Assembly (NCBI RefSeq): GCF_001642995.1
Contig: NZ_LOHS01000156.1
Span: 140,002-204,001, forward strand
DNA length: 64,000 bases
Reading direction: 5' to 3'
Source of the DNA: Streptomyces jeddahensis
Lineage (GTDB): Bacteria > Actinomycetota > Actinomycetes > Streptomycetales > Streptomycetaceae
Shown piece after piece: positions 52,334 through 61,460 of this stretch. Under the pieces are notes generated by a model that saw only the letters and a list, made by a program, of their open reading frames with translations, was not told the origin of the DNA and ran no database searches. The stretch's first letter is position 1; each line of letters begins with the position of its first letter. The position numbers and the translations under genes were made by a program.

Positions 52334-52864
52334 TCACGAGTTTTGACAGCGCCCCGGTCCTTGACTTCGTAGCAGCCGAGTAAGCGGCTCCCGGACGTCA
52401 GCAGGATGCAGGTTCAGCTGGTCGAACTCGTCAGCCGTTGCCCACAGCAGCTGATAGCTGTCGTTTGGCCCATTGGCCTCGGCCTCGAACCCGGACAAGA
52501 CAGCGGTGCCGGTGACGTCCGTCATGAGGAAGTACGAGGCGGGCCGGCCATTGTGTCGGCCAGTCCACAGCAGCTGGTCGATCCTCGCCGCAAGCGTGGT
52601 CTCCTCCTCCAGTTCGCGCAACGCTGCCATCTCGGCGCTCTCACCCTCCTCAACGTGACCACCGGGAAGGACGGCGTAGTGATGTCCAGGACACATTGGC
52701 CCCGTCCAATGACTGTCCTCACACATCACACAGTCATCCGGCCTTTGGTGCCTCAGGAACCTCTTGATGACCAAGACTCGTGGGCCATCGACGACCACGG
52801 CAACCGCTCTGGGAATCAGCACCTCCCGATGGTGGCAGCTCCCTCCGACATGCCCGGCCGTCAC
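52334..52864 (-). CDS. Nudix hydrolase
   Basis: Preferred start GTG 52864 (GGAG seven bases ahead) gives 176 residues; the frame stays open upstream to 53041 without a better site. The Nudix box is complete: GGHVEEGESAEMAALRELEEE, which binds Mg2+ and positions the diphosphate. An unusual insert with two Cys and several His (CVMCEDSHWTGPMCPGHHY) precedes the box and could bind a metal. Substrate class (nucleotide, sugar or alcohol diphosphate) cannot be told. Single gene, convergent with the upstream relics. Confidence 0.85.
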   Translation of the reverse strand: MTAGHVGGSCHHREVLIPRAVAVVVDGPRVLVIKRFLRHQRPDDCVMCEDSHWTGPMCPGHHYAVLPGGHVEEGESAEMAALRELEEETTLAARIDQLLWTGRHNGRPASYFLMTDVTGTAVLSGFEAEANGPNDSYQLLWATADEFDQLNLHPADVREPLTRLLRSQGPGRCQNS

Positions 52865-53071
52865 CGACGCGCTCCATGAGCCGCCTCCTGGGGCAGGAGG
52901 TCGACCGCCGACGGAGGTCGCTGCCGCACCGGGCAGCCGCAGCGCTCGAGACCTGAGTGAGCGAGCACTGGTCCGGGCCGGCAGAGCCGGAGCTCGCCGC
53001 CTCAAGACGTGCCTCACAGTGGTGTACCGACTGAGCGCCACAGTTGGCGGAGCTGAGCCTGGCGGACCGCC

Positions 53072-54490
53072 TTACTTTTCCTGCATGTACGGAAGGGTGG
53101 TGAAGACGACCAGGTCCGAGCGGCCGTCGGTGATCCACCAGTGGGTGGGCCGCTGGCCGTAGAGGGCGAAGAGACTGTCCACGCCCCAGCTGAGGACGAT
53201 CTCGTCCTTGCCGTCGGCGTTGAGGTCCGTGCCCGCGTACAGCCAGGCGCGGCGGGCGGACTTGCGTACTTTCGCGCCGTCCACGCGTGCCGGCATGGTG
53301 CGCTGCAGCTTGTGCCGGTCCTTGACGCCGGAGCGGTCGAGGCTGAACACCTCCGTCAGCTCCTGACCGAAACCAGACGACCTGGGGCGCCGGTTGGCGG
53401 CCACGGCCAGCTCGTCGCGGCCGTCGCCATCGGTGTCAGCGGCGGCCAGGCCGCGACTGCCGGGCACGCGGAAGTCGACGGTCTCTTCGCTGCCTCCGAA
53501 GTAGACGGTGACCATCTCGTGGACCGACGGCCCCTCGCTCTCGTAGCCGGGTTCGTCGTTGCGGCTGCCGTCGTCGGCGACGGCGAGGTCGCGGCTGCCG
53601 TCGCCATCGAAGTCGCCGAAGGCGAGGGCGTTGCCGGCGCGCAGCTCCCGGCCGGTGGGGGCGATGCCACCCGCACCGGCTGGAAAGTACAGGGAGCCGC
53701 TCTGCTCGCCGTCGTCGCCGTACTTCACCACCAGGCCGGTGGCCCGGCCCGGCGCGGTCCGGTCGGCGATGAGCCGGCCCGGCGGCTGCTGCGCGAGTGG
53801 GCGGCTGCCGGTGCGGGCGGGCCGGCCTGAGCGGTCGAACGGGCCGTACAGCAGGGTCACCGAGCGGCCGGAGTCCAGCGCGAGGTCGGCGTGTCCGTCG
53901 CCGTCGAAGTCGCCCGCAGCCGGCTCGGTGTGGATGCCGCGCCCGGCGAGCTCCCCGGGCAGGGCGACCCGGGTGGCCTTGCGACCGGGCTTCGGGCGGC
54001 CGGCCGGGGTGCCCCAGGCGATGTACGGGTCGATGCGGTCCGATTCTGTGTAGCGCCTCTGCTCGGCCGGGCCGCGCTCGCGGGTAGTGGTGCCGACGAA
54101 GTCGGGGAAGCCGTCCCCGTCCAGATCGGCGGTGGCCACCTCCGCGATGTACTCGGGGTCCTGCGTTCTGGCGTTCGGCGGGAAGCCGAAGCCGCTGCGG
54201 CCCAGCACCGTCCGTACCTTTGGCTTCAGCCCGGCGCGCGACCCGTACACGAAGGCAACCCGCGTGTCGGACTGGACGGGGATCTGCAGGTCGGGAAAGC
54301 CGTCCCCGTTGACGTCGTCGGGTAGCTTGCCGCCCTTGCCCTGCGGCACGGGCGCGGACGCGGAGGGGGTGACGACGGCGGGGCCGGGGGCAGGGCGGCG
54401 TTTCCCGCCGCCGTGCTGGTCCTCGCCGCACCCTGCGAGGACCAGCACGGCCATGCAGGCGGCGGCCAGGGGTCTGGGACCTGGGTTCAT
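53072..54490 (-). CDS. Lipoprotein with FG-GAP/VCBS beta-propeller repeats
   Basis: ATG 54490 gives 472 residues with a lipoprotein signal (PLAAACMAVLVLAGC, lipidated Cys20). Six Ca2+-binding FG-GAP motifs follow: DVNGDGFPDLQI, DLDGDGFPDFVG, DFDGDGHADLAL, DFDGDGSRDLAV, DTDGDGRDELAV and DLNADGKDEIVL. They should fold into an integrin-alpha-like seven-bladed propeller on the outer membrane face. These proteins bind partners or polysaccharides; no catalytic residues are evident. The frame extends upstream to 54646 but the signal peptide fixes the start. Confidence 0.9.
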   Translation of the reverse strand: MNPGPRPLAAACMAVLVLAGCGEDQHGGGKRRPAPGPAVVTPSASAPVPQGKGGKLPDDVNGDGFPDLQIPVQSDTRVAFVYGSRAGLKPKVRTVLGRSGFGFPPNARTQDPEYIAEVATADLDGDGFPDFVGTTTRERGPAEQRRYTESDRIDPYIAWGTPAGRPKPGRKATRVALPGELAGRGIHTEPAAGDFDGDGHADLALDSGRSVTLLYGPFDRSGRPARTGSRPLAQQPPGRLIADRTAPGRATGLVVKYGDDGEQSGSLYFPAGAGGIAPTGRELRAGNALAFGDFDGDGSRDLAVADDGSRNDEPGYESEGPSVHEMVTVYFGGSEETVDFRVPGSRGLAAADTDGDGRDELAVAANRRPRSSGFGQELTEVFSLDRSGVKDRHKLQRTMPARVDGAKVRKSARRAWLYAGTDLNADGKDEIVLSWGVDSLFALYGQRPTHWWITDGRSDLVVFTTLPYMQEK

Positions 54491-54732
54491 GGTCGACAGA
54501 AGACCCCTGCAGGGCCGACGGGACCACGGACAGGGGCCATTTGTTACGGGACTGCGACGTACGCTACTTCGCCGGCTGTGCAACTGTGTGACCACACCGG
54601 CCCCGGAAGCGGGTGTACGGACGGACGACTCCATGCCCTCCAGCACAGCCCACCCGCACGGCCGCGCAGATCACGGCGATCATCATGCCGCAGAGCCCCG
54701 ACACACAATCACGATCTACTGATGACGTTGGC

Positions 54733-54766
54733 GAATACGCGACACCTCAACATGCGAGCCCACCAC
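54733..54766. repeat. Direct repeat, left copy flanking the S66 peptidase gene
   Basis: A 34-bp segment beginning GAATACGCGACACCTCAAC that recurs with five or so mismatches at 55903-55936. Both copies can be read as NTRHLNMRAH followed by a Ser, yet no larger protein surrounds either. Together they bracket the LD-carboxypeptidase gene. Confidence 0.7.
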
Positions 54767-54860
54767 TCTCGCGGGCCGATACGCGAGGAGACCACACACG
54801 GTGAAAGACCGGGCAGTCGGCCACCGCTGTGGGCCCTGCCCCGGGTAAGGCAGTCAACGG

Positions 54861-55817
54861 TCAGGTGACGGCTGGCTGAACCGTCAGGGTTCCGGCGGCG
54901 GTGTCGATCGTGGCCTGAGTGCCGAGCGGGATGGTCGGAGGGTGTGGGCCGTGTCCGGCAGGGAGCCCGCCGAGGACAGGAACGCCCAGGCGAGTCAGTC
55001 GGTCACGCAGGACGTCGGCGATGCCCCATCCCCCCAGGGTCGGGTCATCGGCATCCTGGTCGAAGCCGATGAACTGGCCGAGCGCGACACCGTGCAACCC
55101 GTCCAGGGCCCCAGTACGGGTCAGCTGGGTCAGCGCGCGGTCGACCTCCCCTAGCCCTGTGCCTCTCTTGTGTTCGAGAAAGAGGATCGCCCCCTTGAGG
55201 TTCGGTAGACCGGCCCCGGCCTCGGTGCGGATCGCGTCAAGGTTGCCGCCGATCAGGACACCGGTCGCGGTGCCCTCGACGGTGACTGCCGCACTGGCTT
55301 GGCTGGTGTCCCTGTGGATGATGACGGGGTCGGTGGTCATCAGCGCGCGGCGAACGGCGTCGGCTGATGCGGGCCCGCACCATTCGTCGCTCGCGTTGGG
55401 GAAGGGGCCGTGCAAGCAGGACAATCGGCATCGAGCCCATAGGGCGAGGTGGAGGTGGGTGATGTCGCTGAAGCCGACCACCGGTTTCGGATCACGGCGC
55501 AGCGCGTCGGTATCGAGGTCGTCGACGATGCGGTAGGTGCCTTTGCCGCCCATGGCGGCAAACACAGCGCGGACGCCCGGGTCGCCGAACGCAGAGTTCA
55601 GGTCGGAGACACGATCCTCATCCCGGCCGGCCATATACCCCCATTGGTCAAAGACGTGCTCACCCAACTCGACCCGAAGCCCCCATGACGTCAGTAGCTC
55701 AACGCCACGGCCGACTCCCTCGCGGCTGGGGGGACAGGCCGGAGCGACGATCCGCACCCGGTCCCCGGGCCGCAACCGCGGCGACCGCACGCTCTGGAGA
55801 CTGTCGATGGAGTCCAT
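54861..55817 (-). CDS. S66-family LD-carboxypeptidase (LdcA/MccF-like)
   Basis: ATG 55817 (AGGAAG upstream) gives 318 residues with the S66 pattern: LRPGDRVRIVAPACPP at the N-terminus, nucleophile Ser in VVGFSDITHLHLALW, Glu in GAILFLEHKRG and His in GGLPAGHGPH. It has a Ser-His-Glu triad. Family members trim the terminal D-Ala from cytoplasmic muropeptides or, in MccF, cleave the toxic microcin C7 and related aminoacyl-nucleotides. The sequence does not separate these roles. The gene alone lies between two 34-bp direct repeats, which hints at acquisition as a cassette. Confidence 0.9.
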   Translation of the reverse strand: MDSIDSLQSVRSPRLRPGDRVRIVAPACPPSREGVGRGVELLTSWGLRVELGEHVFDQWGYMAGRDEDRVSDLNSAFGDPGVRAVFAAMGGKGTYRIVDDLDTDALRRDPKPVVGFSDITHLHLALWARCRLSCLHGPFPNASDEWCGPASADAVRRALMTTDPVIIHRDTSQASAAVTVEGTATGVLIGGNLDAIRTEAGAGLPNLKGAILFLEHKRGTGLGEVDRALTQLTRTGALDGLHGVALGQFIGFDQDADDPTLGGWGIADVLRDRLTRLGVPVLGGLPAGHGPHPPTIPLGTQATIDTAAGTLTVQPAVT

Positions 55818-55902
55818 GCCGCGATCTTCCTGCACACGCCCAGCCGAAGCCAAGCCCCGCAGATCAATCACTCAACGTCATGCAAACAGGCAGGCCTGAG
55901 CG

Positions 55903-55936
55903 GAATACGCGACATCTGAACATGCGAGCTCACCAG
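55903..55936. repeat. Direct repeat, right copy flanking the S66 peptidase gene
   Basis: Second copy of the 34-bp repeat, beginning GAATACGCGACATCTGAAC, in the same orientation as 54733-54766 and about 1.17 kb away. Confidence 0.7.
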
Positions 55937-55990
55937 TCCCAAGGCCGGCGATCCCCGCGAGTTCGCGGAAACTGAAGGTTCTTCAGCACG

Positions 55991-56040
55991 AACCCAAGGG
56001 TGCGATGCCCCGATTCCGGGGAGAGACCCGTGGGTTCGCG
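55991..56040 (-). terminator. Hairpin downstream of the Eis-like gene
   Basis: Outer arms CGAACCCA (55991-55998) and TGGGTTCG (56033-56040) enclose an inner hairpin CCCCG-N4-CGGGG (56010-56023). It lies ~145 bp beyond the Eis-like gene's stop; it may serve as its terminator or shield the S66 gene. Confidence 0.6.
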
Positions 56041-56183
56041 GTCAGTCCCGGTCTCCTGTCCCTGATCCACGGTGCGAAGTAGCCGTTGACCATCGGCGTA
56101 CTCCCGATGCTTCGTCTCCGGCCTGTTCGTCAGGCCGAACGAGTAGCCGACGAACGAGACTTGTGCAGGGTCTGCGAGCGCGG

Positions 56184-57413
56184 TCAGAACCAGTGCAGGC
56201 AGTGCGGGGAGCGCTCGGCGCGGAAGAGTGCGTCAGCGAGGGTGGCCGCGCCTGGGCGGTGGGCCCGGATGTGTCCGGCACGCACGAGCGTGCTCGGGGC
56301 AGTGCCGCCGAGGTAGATGGAGCCCAGGTCGCTGATGTCCAGGGACAGGTCGGGCTTCCGGTCCGTCGGGACGCAGTCGGCCTTGCTGTCCCGGATGGTC
56401 AGCAGGTAGCGGTCGTGTTCGCCGAGGAACGGGTCGTCGATGTCGAGGACGAGCTCGCCGTCCATGAACCAGCCGCGCGCGGTCAGCGCACGCGGGACGT
56501 CCAGCAGCCGCACCCAGAGCCAGTCCATGTCGCCGCTCACCTCGCCGGCGCGGAAGTCCGCGAACTGCCAGCGCAGCGGGTGATCGGACGGGACGTGCTG
56601 GAACACGACCTGAGAGACCAGGTCGTGTCCGAATACGAACCGGGCCAGGGCCGTGAAGACGGCGTCGTCGGTGGCGATGGTCTCGTCGACCGTCAGGGTG
56701 CCGGACTCGATCGAGTAGCTGGCGTACCCGTCCGGGACGCCGTCGGCGTCCCGGTGGACAGCGACGTAGCGCGGCGCCGGCGAGATCGGGGGCTGCCCCG
56801 CGCGCAAGGCCCACCAGCGGTGCGGCCGGGACAGCGCACCGGGCTGGGCGCGGCGATACCGGTCGTAGACCTCTTCCAGAATCTCGCCGCACTCGGCCCT
56901 ACGCAGCACCTCGACCGAGCCGTTGTCCGAGCCGGTCGATGGTGCCTGCGCCACTCCGCGCGCCCGGGGAACGGCGAGGGCGGCCTTGTGGCGCGGCACC
57001 GTCAGCCGCGCCGTGTAGGTCGCCGGTCCGTAGCCGAACCTGCCGTAGATCGGGGCCTCAGAGGCCAGCAGCACGGAAAGGAACTCCCCGCGGGCCCGCA
57101 GCTCGGTGAGCTGATGCCGCATCATCGCGCTGAGCACGCCCTGGCGCCGGTGCGAGGGCAGGACCCCGACGGCGGTCACCCCGGCGGCCGGGACGAGGGT
57201 CTCACCGGGCAGGGTGAGCTCGAAGGAATGCGTGCCGGCGGTGCCGACGGGCCGCCCGTCCGCCGTCAGGGCGAGCATGCAGCGGTCCATTTCGAGCGCC
57301 GACCACCAGAGCCCGCCGCCCTCTATCGGGGTTTCCGGGAAGCGCCCGAATGCGGCATGGACTGTGTCGACGAAGACGTCGAGATCCTTGTCGGTCGTGG
57401 GACGGATCTCCAT
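56184..57413 (-). CDS. Eis-like GNAT N-acetyltransferase
   Basis: ATG 57413 gives 409 residues, the normal Eis length. The N-terminal GNAT domain carries the acetyl-CoA loop VGVLPSHRRQGVLSAMM and FLSVLLASEAPIYGRFGYG. A second GNAT-like domain follows and the C-terminal SCP2-like domain ends in LADALFRAERSPHCLHWF, whose terminal carboxylate is catalytic in Eis. Mycobacterial Eis acetylates aminoglycosides at several positions and some proteins. Intrinsic aminoglycoside tolerance or another amine substrate is plausible. An in-frame extension to 57584 lacks support. Confidence 0.87.
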   Translation of the reverse strand: MEIRPTTDKDLDVFVDTVHAAFGRFPETPIEGGGLWWSALEMDRCMLALTADGRPVGTAGTHSFELTLPGETLVPAAGVTAVGVLPSHRRQGVLSAMMRHQLTELRARGEFLSVLLASEAPIYGRFGYGPATYTARLTVPRHKAALAVPRARGVAQAPSTGSDNGSVEVLRRAECGEILEEVYDRYRRAQPGALSRPHRWWALRAGQPPISPAPRYVAVHRDADGVPDGYASYSIESGTLTVDETIATDDAVFTALARFVFGHDLVSQVVFQHVPSDHPLRWQFADFRAGEVSGDMDWLWVRLLDVPRALTARGWFMDGELVLDIDDPFLGEHDRYLLTIRDSKADCVPTDRKPDLSLDISDLGSIYLGGTAPSTLVRAGHIRAHRPGAATLADALFRAERSPHCLHWF

Positions 57414-57732
57414 TGCTGCTGCTGCCTCCTCGGGATACCGGCACCACGACTCATGGTGTCTGGTCACAGTGCAGCGTTGACCCGTGGCCAGGGCAAGCCA
57501 ATTACGGACGGGCCCGCGGCCGCATCGACGGCCGCCGCCCTGTGATGGACGCCGATAAGTGATGAATGCCGGAGCGAAGCCCACCGACAGTTGAGCGTCA
57601 CCGGAGGCCGAGGGCTACTTTGCACCGTGGGTCAGGGATAGAAGCGCCCTGGAGGAACGAGGTGCTGCGGATCACGGACTTCGCGACACGCATGAACTGA
57701 AGCAAGACGATTCGGCTTGTTATGGTGGGGGC
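57414..57732. other. Divergent intergenic region
   Basis: About 320 bp between the Eis-like gene and the leader peptide of the ABC-F gene. No gene was recognised. It should hold the promoters of both. Confidence 0.5.
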
Positions 57733-57756
57733 ATGGCTTTCCTCTTCTTCGTCTGA
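57733..57756 (+). CDS. Seven-residue leader peptide of the ABC-F gene
   Basis: ATG 57733, directly after GGTGGGGGC, encodes MAFLFFV and stops at 57754-57756, about 70 bp before the ABC-F start. Ribosomes stalled by an antibiotic on such short leaders relieve transcription attenuation in ABC-F, erm and cat genes. The hydrophobic FLFFV stretch is a plausible stall sequence. The following hairpin-forming sequence supports this. Confidence 0.75.
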   Translation: MAFLFFV

Positions 57757-57793
57757 GTCCGGGCACGGCCGATGCCGCCGTTTCTGCTGCCCG
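57757..57793 (+). promoter_or_regulatory. Attenuator-like hairpin after the leader peptide
   Basis: CGGGCA (57760-57765) pairs with TGCCCG (57788-57793), and a nested CGGC-CGAT-GCCG stem lies inside. The flanking GTC and GAC can extend the outer stem. The 5' arm starts four bases after the leader stop codon, so a ribosome stalled on the leader would cover it and change the fold. Confidence 0.6.
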
Positions 57794-57823
57794 TAGACCC
57801 TTCGTATGCCCAGGGAAAGTCAT

Positions 57824-59476
57824 ATGCGCGACCGCGCCCATACCGCTGTGCCCACCGTCGCCCCCGCTGCCGTGGCGCAGCTGTCCGTTAAGGACGTCAC
57901 CAAGTCCTATGGCACCCGGACCGTCCTCGACCAGGTCTCCTTCACCGTCCGTCCGGGCGAGAAGGCCGCCGTCATCGGCGAGAACGGCTCCGGCAAGTCC
58001 ACCCTGCTGCGGCTGCTCGCCGCAGCCGAGATGCCGGACGCCGGGGAGATCACCGTCAGCTTCCCCGGCGGCATCGGCCACCTCGCCCAGACCCTCGACC
58101 TCGATGCGGACTGCACCGTGCAGGACGCCGTCGACCTCGCCTTCGCCGAACTGCGCGACATGGAGCGCCAGTTGCGGGTGGCGGAGGAGTCCCTCGGCGA
58201 GGCAGCAGAAGAGGATCTCGCCGCGTACGGCGAACTGCTGATCGCATACGAGGAACGCGGCGGATACGAGGCGGACGCCCGTGTGGATGCCGCGCTGCAC
58301 GGGCTCGGGCTCGCGCAGATCACCCGCGACCGCCTGCTCGGCTCGCTGTCCGGCGGCGAGCAGTCTCGGCTCGCGCTCGCTTGCGTCCTGGCCGCTGCCC
58401 CCGAACTGCTGCTCCTCGACGAACCGACGAACCACCTCGATGCGGCGGCCGTCCGCTGGCTGGAGGAGCACCTGCGCGCGCACCGCGGCACCGTCGTCGC
58501 GGTCACCCACGACCGCGGATTCCTGGAACGCATCGCCACCACGATCCTCGAGGTCGACCGGGATGCGCGCACGGTGTTCCGGTACGGCGACGGCTGGGCC
58601 GGCTACCGCGCCGCGAAGGCCGCCGCCCGGCGCGGCGCGGAGCAACGGTACGCGGACTGGGCCGAGGAGGTGGCCCGCATGGAGGAGCTGCTCGAGGCCG
58701 CGGGGAGGCGCCTTGCCACCACCGGCCGCGACCCGAAGCAGGGTTTCGGCAAGCACCGCCGGTCCAGCGAGGCGAAGCTCGGCGGGCAGGTGCGCTCCGC
58801 CCGGGAGCGCCTGGCCCAGCTGCGGCGCAACCCGGTGGCGGCACCGCCGGAACCCCTGCGGTTCACGGCGGCGCTGTCGGCGGCAGCCGGCCCCGCCCAG
58901 GGCCCCCTCGCCGAGTTCGACGGCGTACGGGTCGGCGAGCGGCTGCGTCTGGACGGGCTCCTTGCAATCGCGCCCGGACAGCGGCTGCTGGTCACGGGCG
59001 AGAACGGCGCGGGCAAGACGACGCTCCTGCGCGTCCTGGCGGGCGACCTGGAGCCGGACGCGGGCACGGCACGCCGCCCCGCCAGGATCGGCTACCTCGC
59101 GCAGGAACTGCCCGCGCATTCCACGCGGCTCCCACTGCTCGCCGCGTTCGCTGCCGGGCGGCCCGGGCTGCCGGACGAGTACGCCGAACAGCTCCTGGCA
59201 CTGGGCCTGTTCCGCGAGGAGGACCTGCACGTCCCGGTTGCCGCCCTGTCCGCGGGCCAGCAGCGGCGGCTGCAGATCGCCCGCCTGGTGACCCGGCCCG
59301 CGGACCTCCTCGTCCTCGACGAGCCGACCAACCACATCGCGCTCGACCTGGTCGAGGACCTTCAGGCGGCGCTCGCGGCGTACCCGGGGGCGGTGGTCGC
59401 GGTCTCGCACGACCGCAGCTTCCGCGCACGCTTCGAAGGGGAGCGGCTGGAGCTGCGTGCCGGTCGCAGGCGCTGA
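57824..59476 (+). CDS. ABC-F ribosome-protection protein
   Basis: ATG 57824 (AGGGAAAG upstream) gives 550 residues with two fused ATPase domains and no membrane segments. Domain 1 has GENGSGKST and LSGGEQSRLALA with LLLLDEPTNHLDAAAV. The interdomain linker (~residues 240-340) is charged and helical, the element that reaches the peptidyl-transferase centre. Domain 2 has GENGAGKTT and LSAGQQRRLQIARL with LLVLDEPTNHIALD. Antibiotic-resistance ABC-F factors displace macrolides, lincosamides, pleuromutilins or nucleoside antibiotics from the ribosome. The leader peptide and hairpin suggest drug-induced expression. Precise drug unknown. Confidence 0.92.
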   Translation: MRDRAHTAVPTVAPAAVAQLSVKDVTKSYGTRTVLDQVSFTVRPGEKAAVIGENGSGKSTLLRLLAAAEMPDAGEITVSFPGGIGHLAQTLDLDADCTVQDAVDLAFAELRDMERQLRVAEESLGEAAEEDLAAYGELLIAYEERGGYEADARVDAALHGLGLAQITRDRLLGSLSGGEQSRLALACVLAAAPELLLLDEPTNHLDAAAVRWLEEHLRAHRGTVVAVTHDRGFLERIATTILEVDRDARTVFRYGDGWAGYRAAKAAARRGAEQRYADWAEEVARMEELLEAAGRRLATTGRDPKQGFGKHRRSSEAKLGGQVRSARERLAQLRRNPVAAPPEPLRFTAALSAAAGPAQGPLAEFDGVRVGERLRLDGLLAIAPGQRLLVTGENGAGKTTLLRVLAGDLEPDAGTARRPARIGYLAQELPAHSTRLPLLAAFAAGRPGLPDEYAEQLLALGLFREEDLHVPVAALSAGQQRRLQIARLVTRPADLLVLDEPTNHIALDLVEDLQAALAAYPGAVVAVSHDRSFRARFEGERLELRAGRRR

Positions 59477-59564
59477 CCCTGTCGGTCCGCCTCCGCCGCG
59501 AACAGCCCCGCCCCCGCTCCGACCTGCCCAACAATCCGGAAAAATCCGCCGAAACGATGGAGCC

Positions 59565-60515
59565 ATGACCACCTTCCTGACACCACACCAGCTCGCCGGC
59601 CGCACCTCCGCTGCCGTCGAGGCGGCCGTCGCGGCAGGGCGCGAGCTCGGCCTGACCGTCACCGACCCCACGGTGCTCCACGACGTCTTCTCCGTCGTCG
59701 TCCACCTCGCGCCCTCGCCGATCGTCGCCCGGATTCCCACCGTCCTGCCGCACCCGGACGACCTGGCCGCCCTCGCCCGCCGCCAGCAGGATGAACTGGA
59801 CGTGACACGTTGGCTCGCCGGCCAGGGAGTCCCCGTGATCGCGCCCAGCCCGCTCGTGCCGCGGGAACCCGTGCAACGCGACGGTTTCTCGATGACGTTC
59901 TGGCCGTTCGTCGAGGAGGACCGGGACAAGGAACCCGACTACGTGGCGAACAGCGAGAGCGTCGCCGACCTGCACGCGGCACTGCGCACCTACCCGGGCC
60001 GCCTGGAGTTTCTGTCCGCGGCCGAGCCGCGGTTCATCGCAGAAAGCCTCGCCCGGCTCGACCAGCACCCCACCCTGATCGGTGCGGCCGAGCTGGACCG
60101 CGCCCGCCGCGAGTGGCAGATCCTCGAACCCCTCGTGCGCTCACGCACGGCCTTCGAGACCCGGTTCCCGGGCGTCGACCTCCAGCCCATCCACGGCGAC
60201 TCCCCGCCCGCGAACATCTTCTCCGGGGTGGACGGCGACCTCTACGCCGACTTCGAACTGGTCACGCTGGGGCCCGTCGAGTGGGACCTGGCCGCTCTCG
60301 GACCCGAGCACGAATCCGCCTACAACCGCGGCGCCCGGCGCAACGGCATGAGGCCGCTCAACGAGGACGTCATGGGCTTCGTCAACGCCCTGGGCATGCT
60401 GCGGGTCGTCGCCACTCTCACGCTGGTCCCGCAACTGCCCGAGCTGATGGAGTACCTCAAACCAGCCGTCGACCACTGGCAGACGATGCCCTTCGCGGGC
60501 GGCATGAACAGCTGA
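59565..60515 (+). CDS. APH-like phosphotransferase
   Basis: A 316-residue kinase of the aminoglycoside-phosphotransferase/choline-kinase fold (ATG 59565, GGAG ahead). Catalytic loop LQPIHGDSPPANIF with the catalytic Asp and downstream Asn, then metal-binding DFE in YADFELVTLGPVEWDLAAL. The N-lobe has LHDVFSVVVHLAPSPIVARI. Target may be an antibiotic or a small hydroxyl metabolite. It lies 88 bp downstream of the ABC-F gene on the same strand, so they may be co-expressed. A strong hairpin follows. Confidence 0.86.
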   Translation: MTTFLTPHQLAGRTSAAVEAAVAAGRELGLTVTDPTVLHDVFSVVVHLAPSPIVARIPTVLPHPDDLAALARRQQDELDVTRWLAGQGVPVIAPSPLVPREPVQRDGFSMTFWPFVEEDRDKEPDYVANSESVADLHAALRTYPGRLEFLSAAEPRFIAESLARLDQHPTLIGAAELDRARREWQILEPLVRSRTAFETRFPGVDLQPIHGDSPPANIFSGVDGDLYADFELVTLGPVEWDLAALGPEHESAYNRGARRNGMRPLNEDVMGFVNALGMLRVVATLTLVPQLPELMEYLKPAVDHWQTMPFAGGMNS

Positions 60516-60648
60516 CACCGGGGGCAGTTCGGTCCACACCGAGCCCGGTCCTGGTCGGTGGAGGCCGCCGTGAAGCTCGCCGGAGAGATCCGCTCCTCCG
60601 GCGTCGCCGTCAGCCTTGTCGTCCACACACTGCGGTAGGCGGTCGTCC

Positions 60649-60688
60649 CCGCGCGGGGCCAGACGGCGTGCCGCCCGGCCCCGCGCGG
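60649..60688. terminator. Bidirectional terminator between convergent genes
   Basis: CCGCGCGGGGCC (60649-60660) pairs perfectly with GGCCCCGCGCGG (60677-60688); the loop contains a further GGCG/CGCC stem. It separates the plus-strand phosphotransferase from the minus-strand methyltransferase. Confidence 0.88.
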
Positions 60689-60697
60689 ATCAGACGA

Positions 60698-61444
60698 TCA
60701 GCGCTTCATCAGGGCGAAGATTCCCCAACCGAGATACTCACGCATGAAGCGCGCGTAGCGTGCGGGCTGGGTGGTGAGCTCGGCCCGTACCTCGGGCGCC
60801 AGTTCGTCGTCCGGGTTCCGGTCGAGCCAGCGGCGGAGGTTGAGCCACTGTGCCGCGCAGTACCGGTCCCAGCTGTCCTGGTCGGCCAGCATCATTTCCA
60901 CGACGTCGTACCCGAGGTCGCCGAACTGCTCGATCAGCTCCGGCAGCGGCAGGAAGTCGGACAGGTTGTTGGCGTGGCAGGCCTTCACGGCCTCCTGGTC
61001 CGGCGGAGTCCGACGCCAGTAGGGCTCGCCGATCAGCATCAGACCTCCGGGGCGGAGGCTGCGGCTGAGCAACTCGGCCGTTCCGGCGACGCCGTTGCCG
61101 ATCCAGGTGGCGCCGACGCAGGCGGCGAGATCGATCGGCTCGTCCGCGACATGACCGGAGGCGTCGCCGTGGACGAACTCCACCCGGTCGGCGACGCCGA
61201 GCTCGACGGCGCGGGCCCGCGCCTGCTCGGTGAAGACCGTGCTGATGTCCACGCCCGTGCCCGTGAAGCCCAGGTCACGCGCCCAGGTGCACAGCATCTC
61301 GCCCGAGCCGCTGGCCAGGTCGAGCAGCCGTGTCCCGGGGGCCAGGTGGAGTGCCTGGCCCAGGGCGGCGAGCTTGTCGGGAGTCAGCGGGTTGTGGATG
61401 CGGTGGCTGCTCTCGCGGATGGTGAAGATGCGGGGAAGGTCCAT
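60698..61444 (-). CDS. SAM-dependent methyltransferase
   Basis: ATG 61444 (AGGAAG ahead) gives 248 residues. Class I methyltransferase motifs: motif I LLDLASGSGEMLCTWARD, an acidic residue after GTGVDIS (ribose contact) and VEFVHGDASGH. Motif IV is LAACVGATWIGNG, then SLRPGGLMLIGEPYWRRTPP. The last motif resembles small-molecule and possibly antibiotic- or peptide-modifying enzymes, not rRNA ones. It is 16 bp downstream of the RsgA-like gene and behind the same leader peptide, so it could be part of a ribosome-stress response. Confidence 0.88.
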   Translation of the reverse strand: MDLPRIFTIRESSHRIHNPLTPDKLAALGQALHLAPGTRLLDLASGSGEMLCTWARDLGFTGTGVDISTVFTEQARARAVELGVADRVEFVHGDASGHVADEPIDLAACVGATWIGNGVAGTAELLSRSLRPGGLMLIGEPYWRRTPPDQEAVKACHANNLSDFLPLPELIEQFGDLGYDVVEMMLADQDSWDRYCAAQWLNLRRWLDRNPDDELAPEVRAELTTQPARYARFMREYLGWGIFALMKR

Positions 61445-61460
61445 GGTGGCTTCCTTTCTG

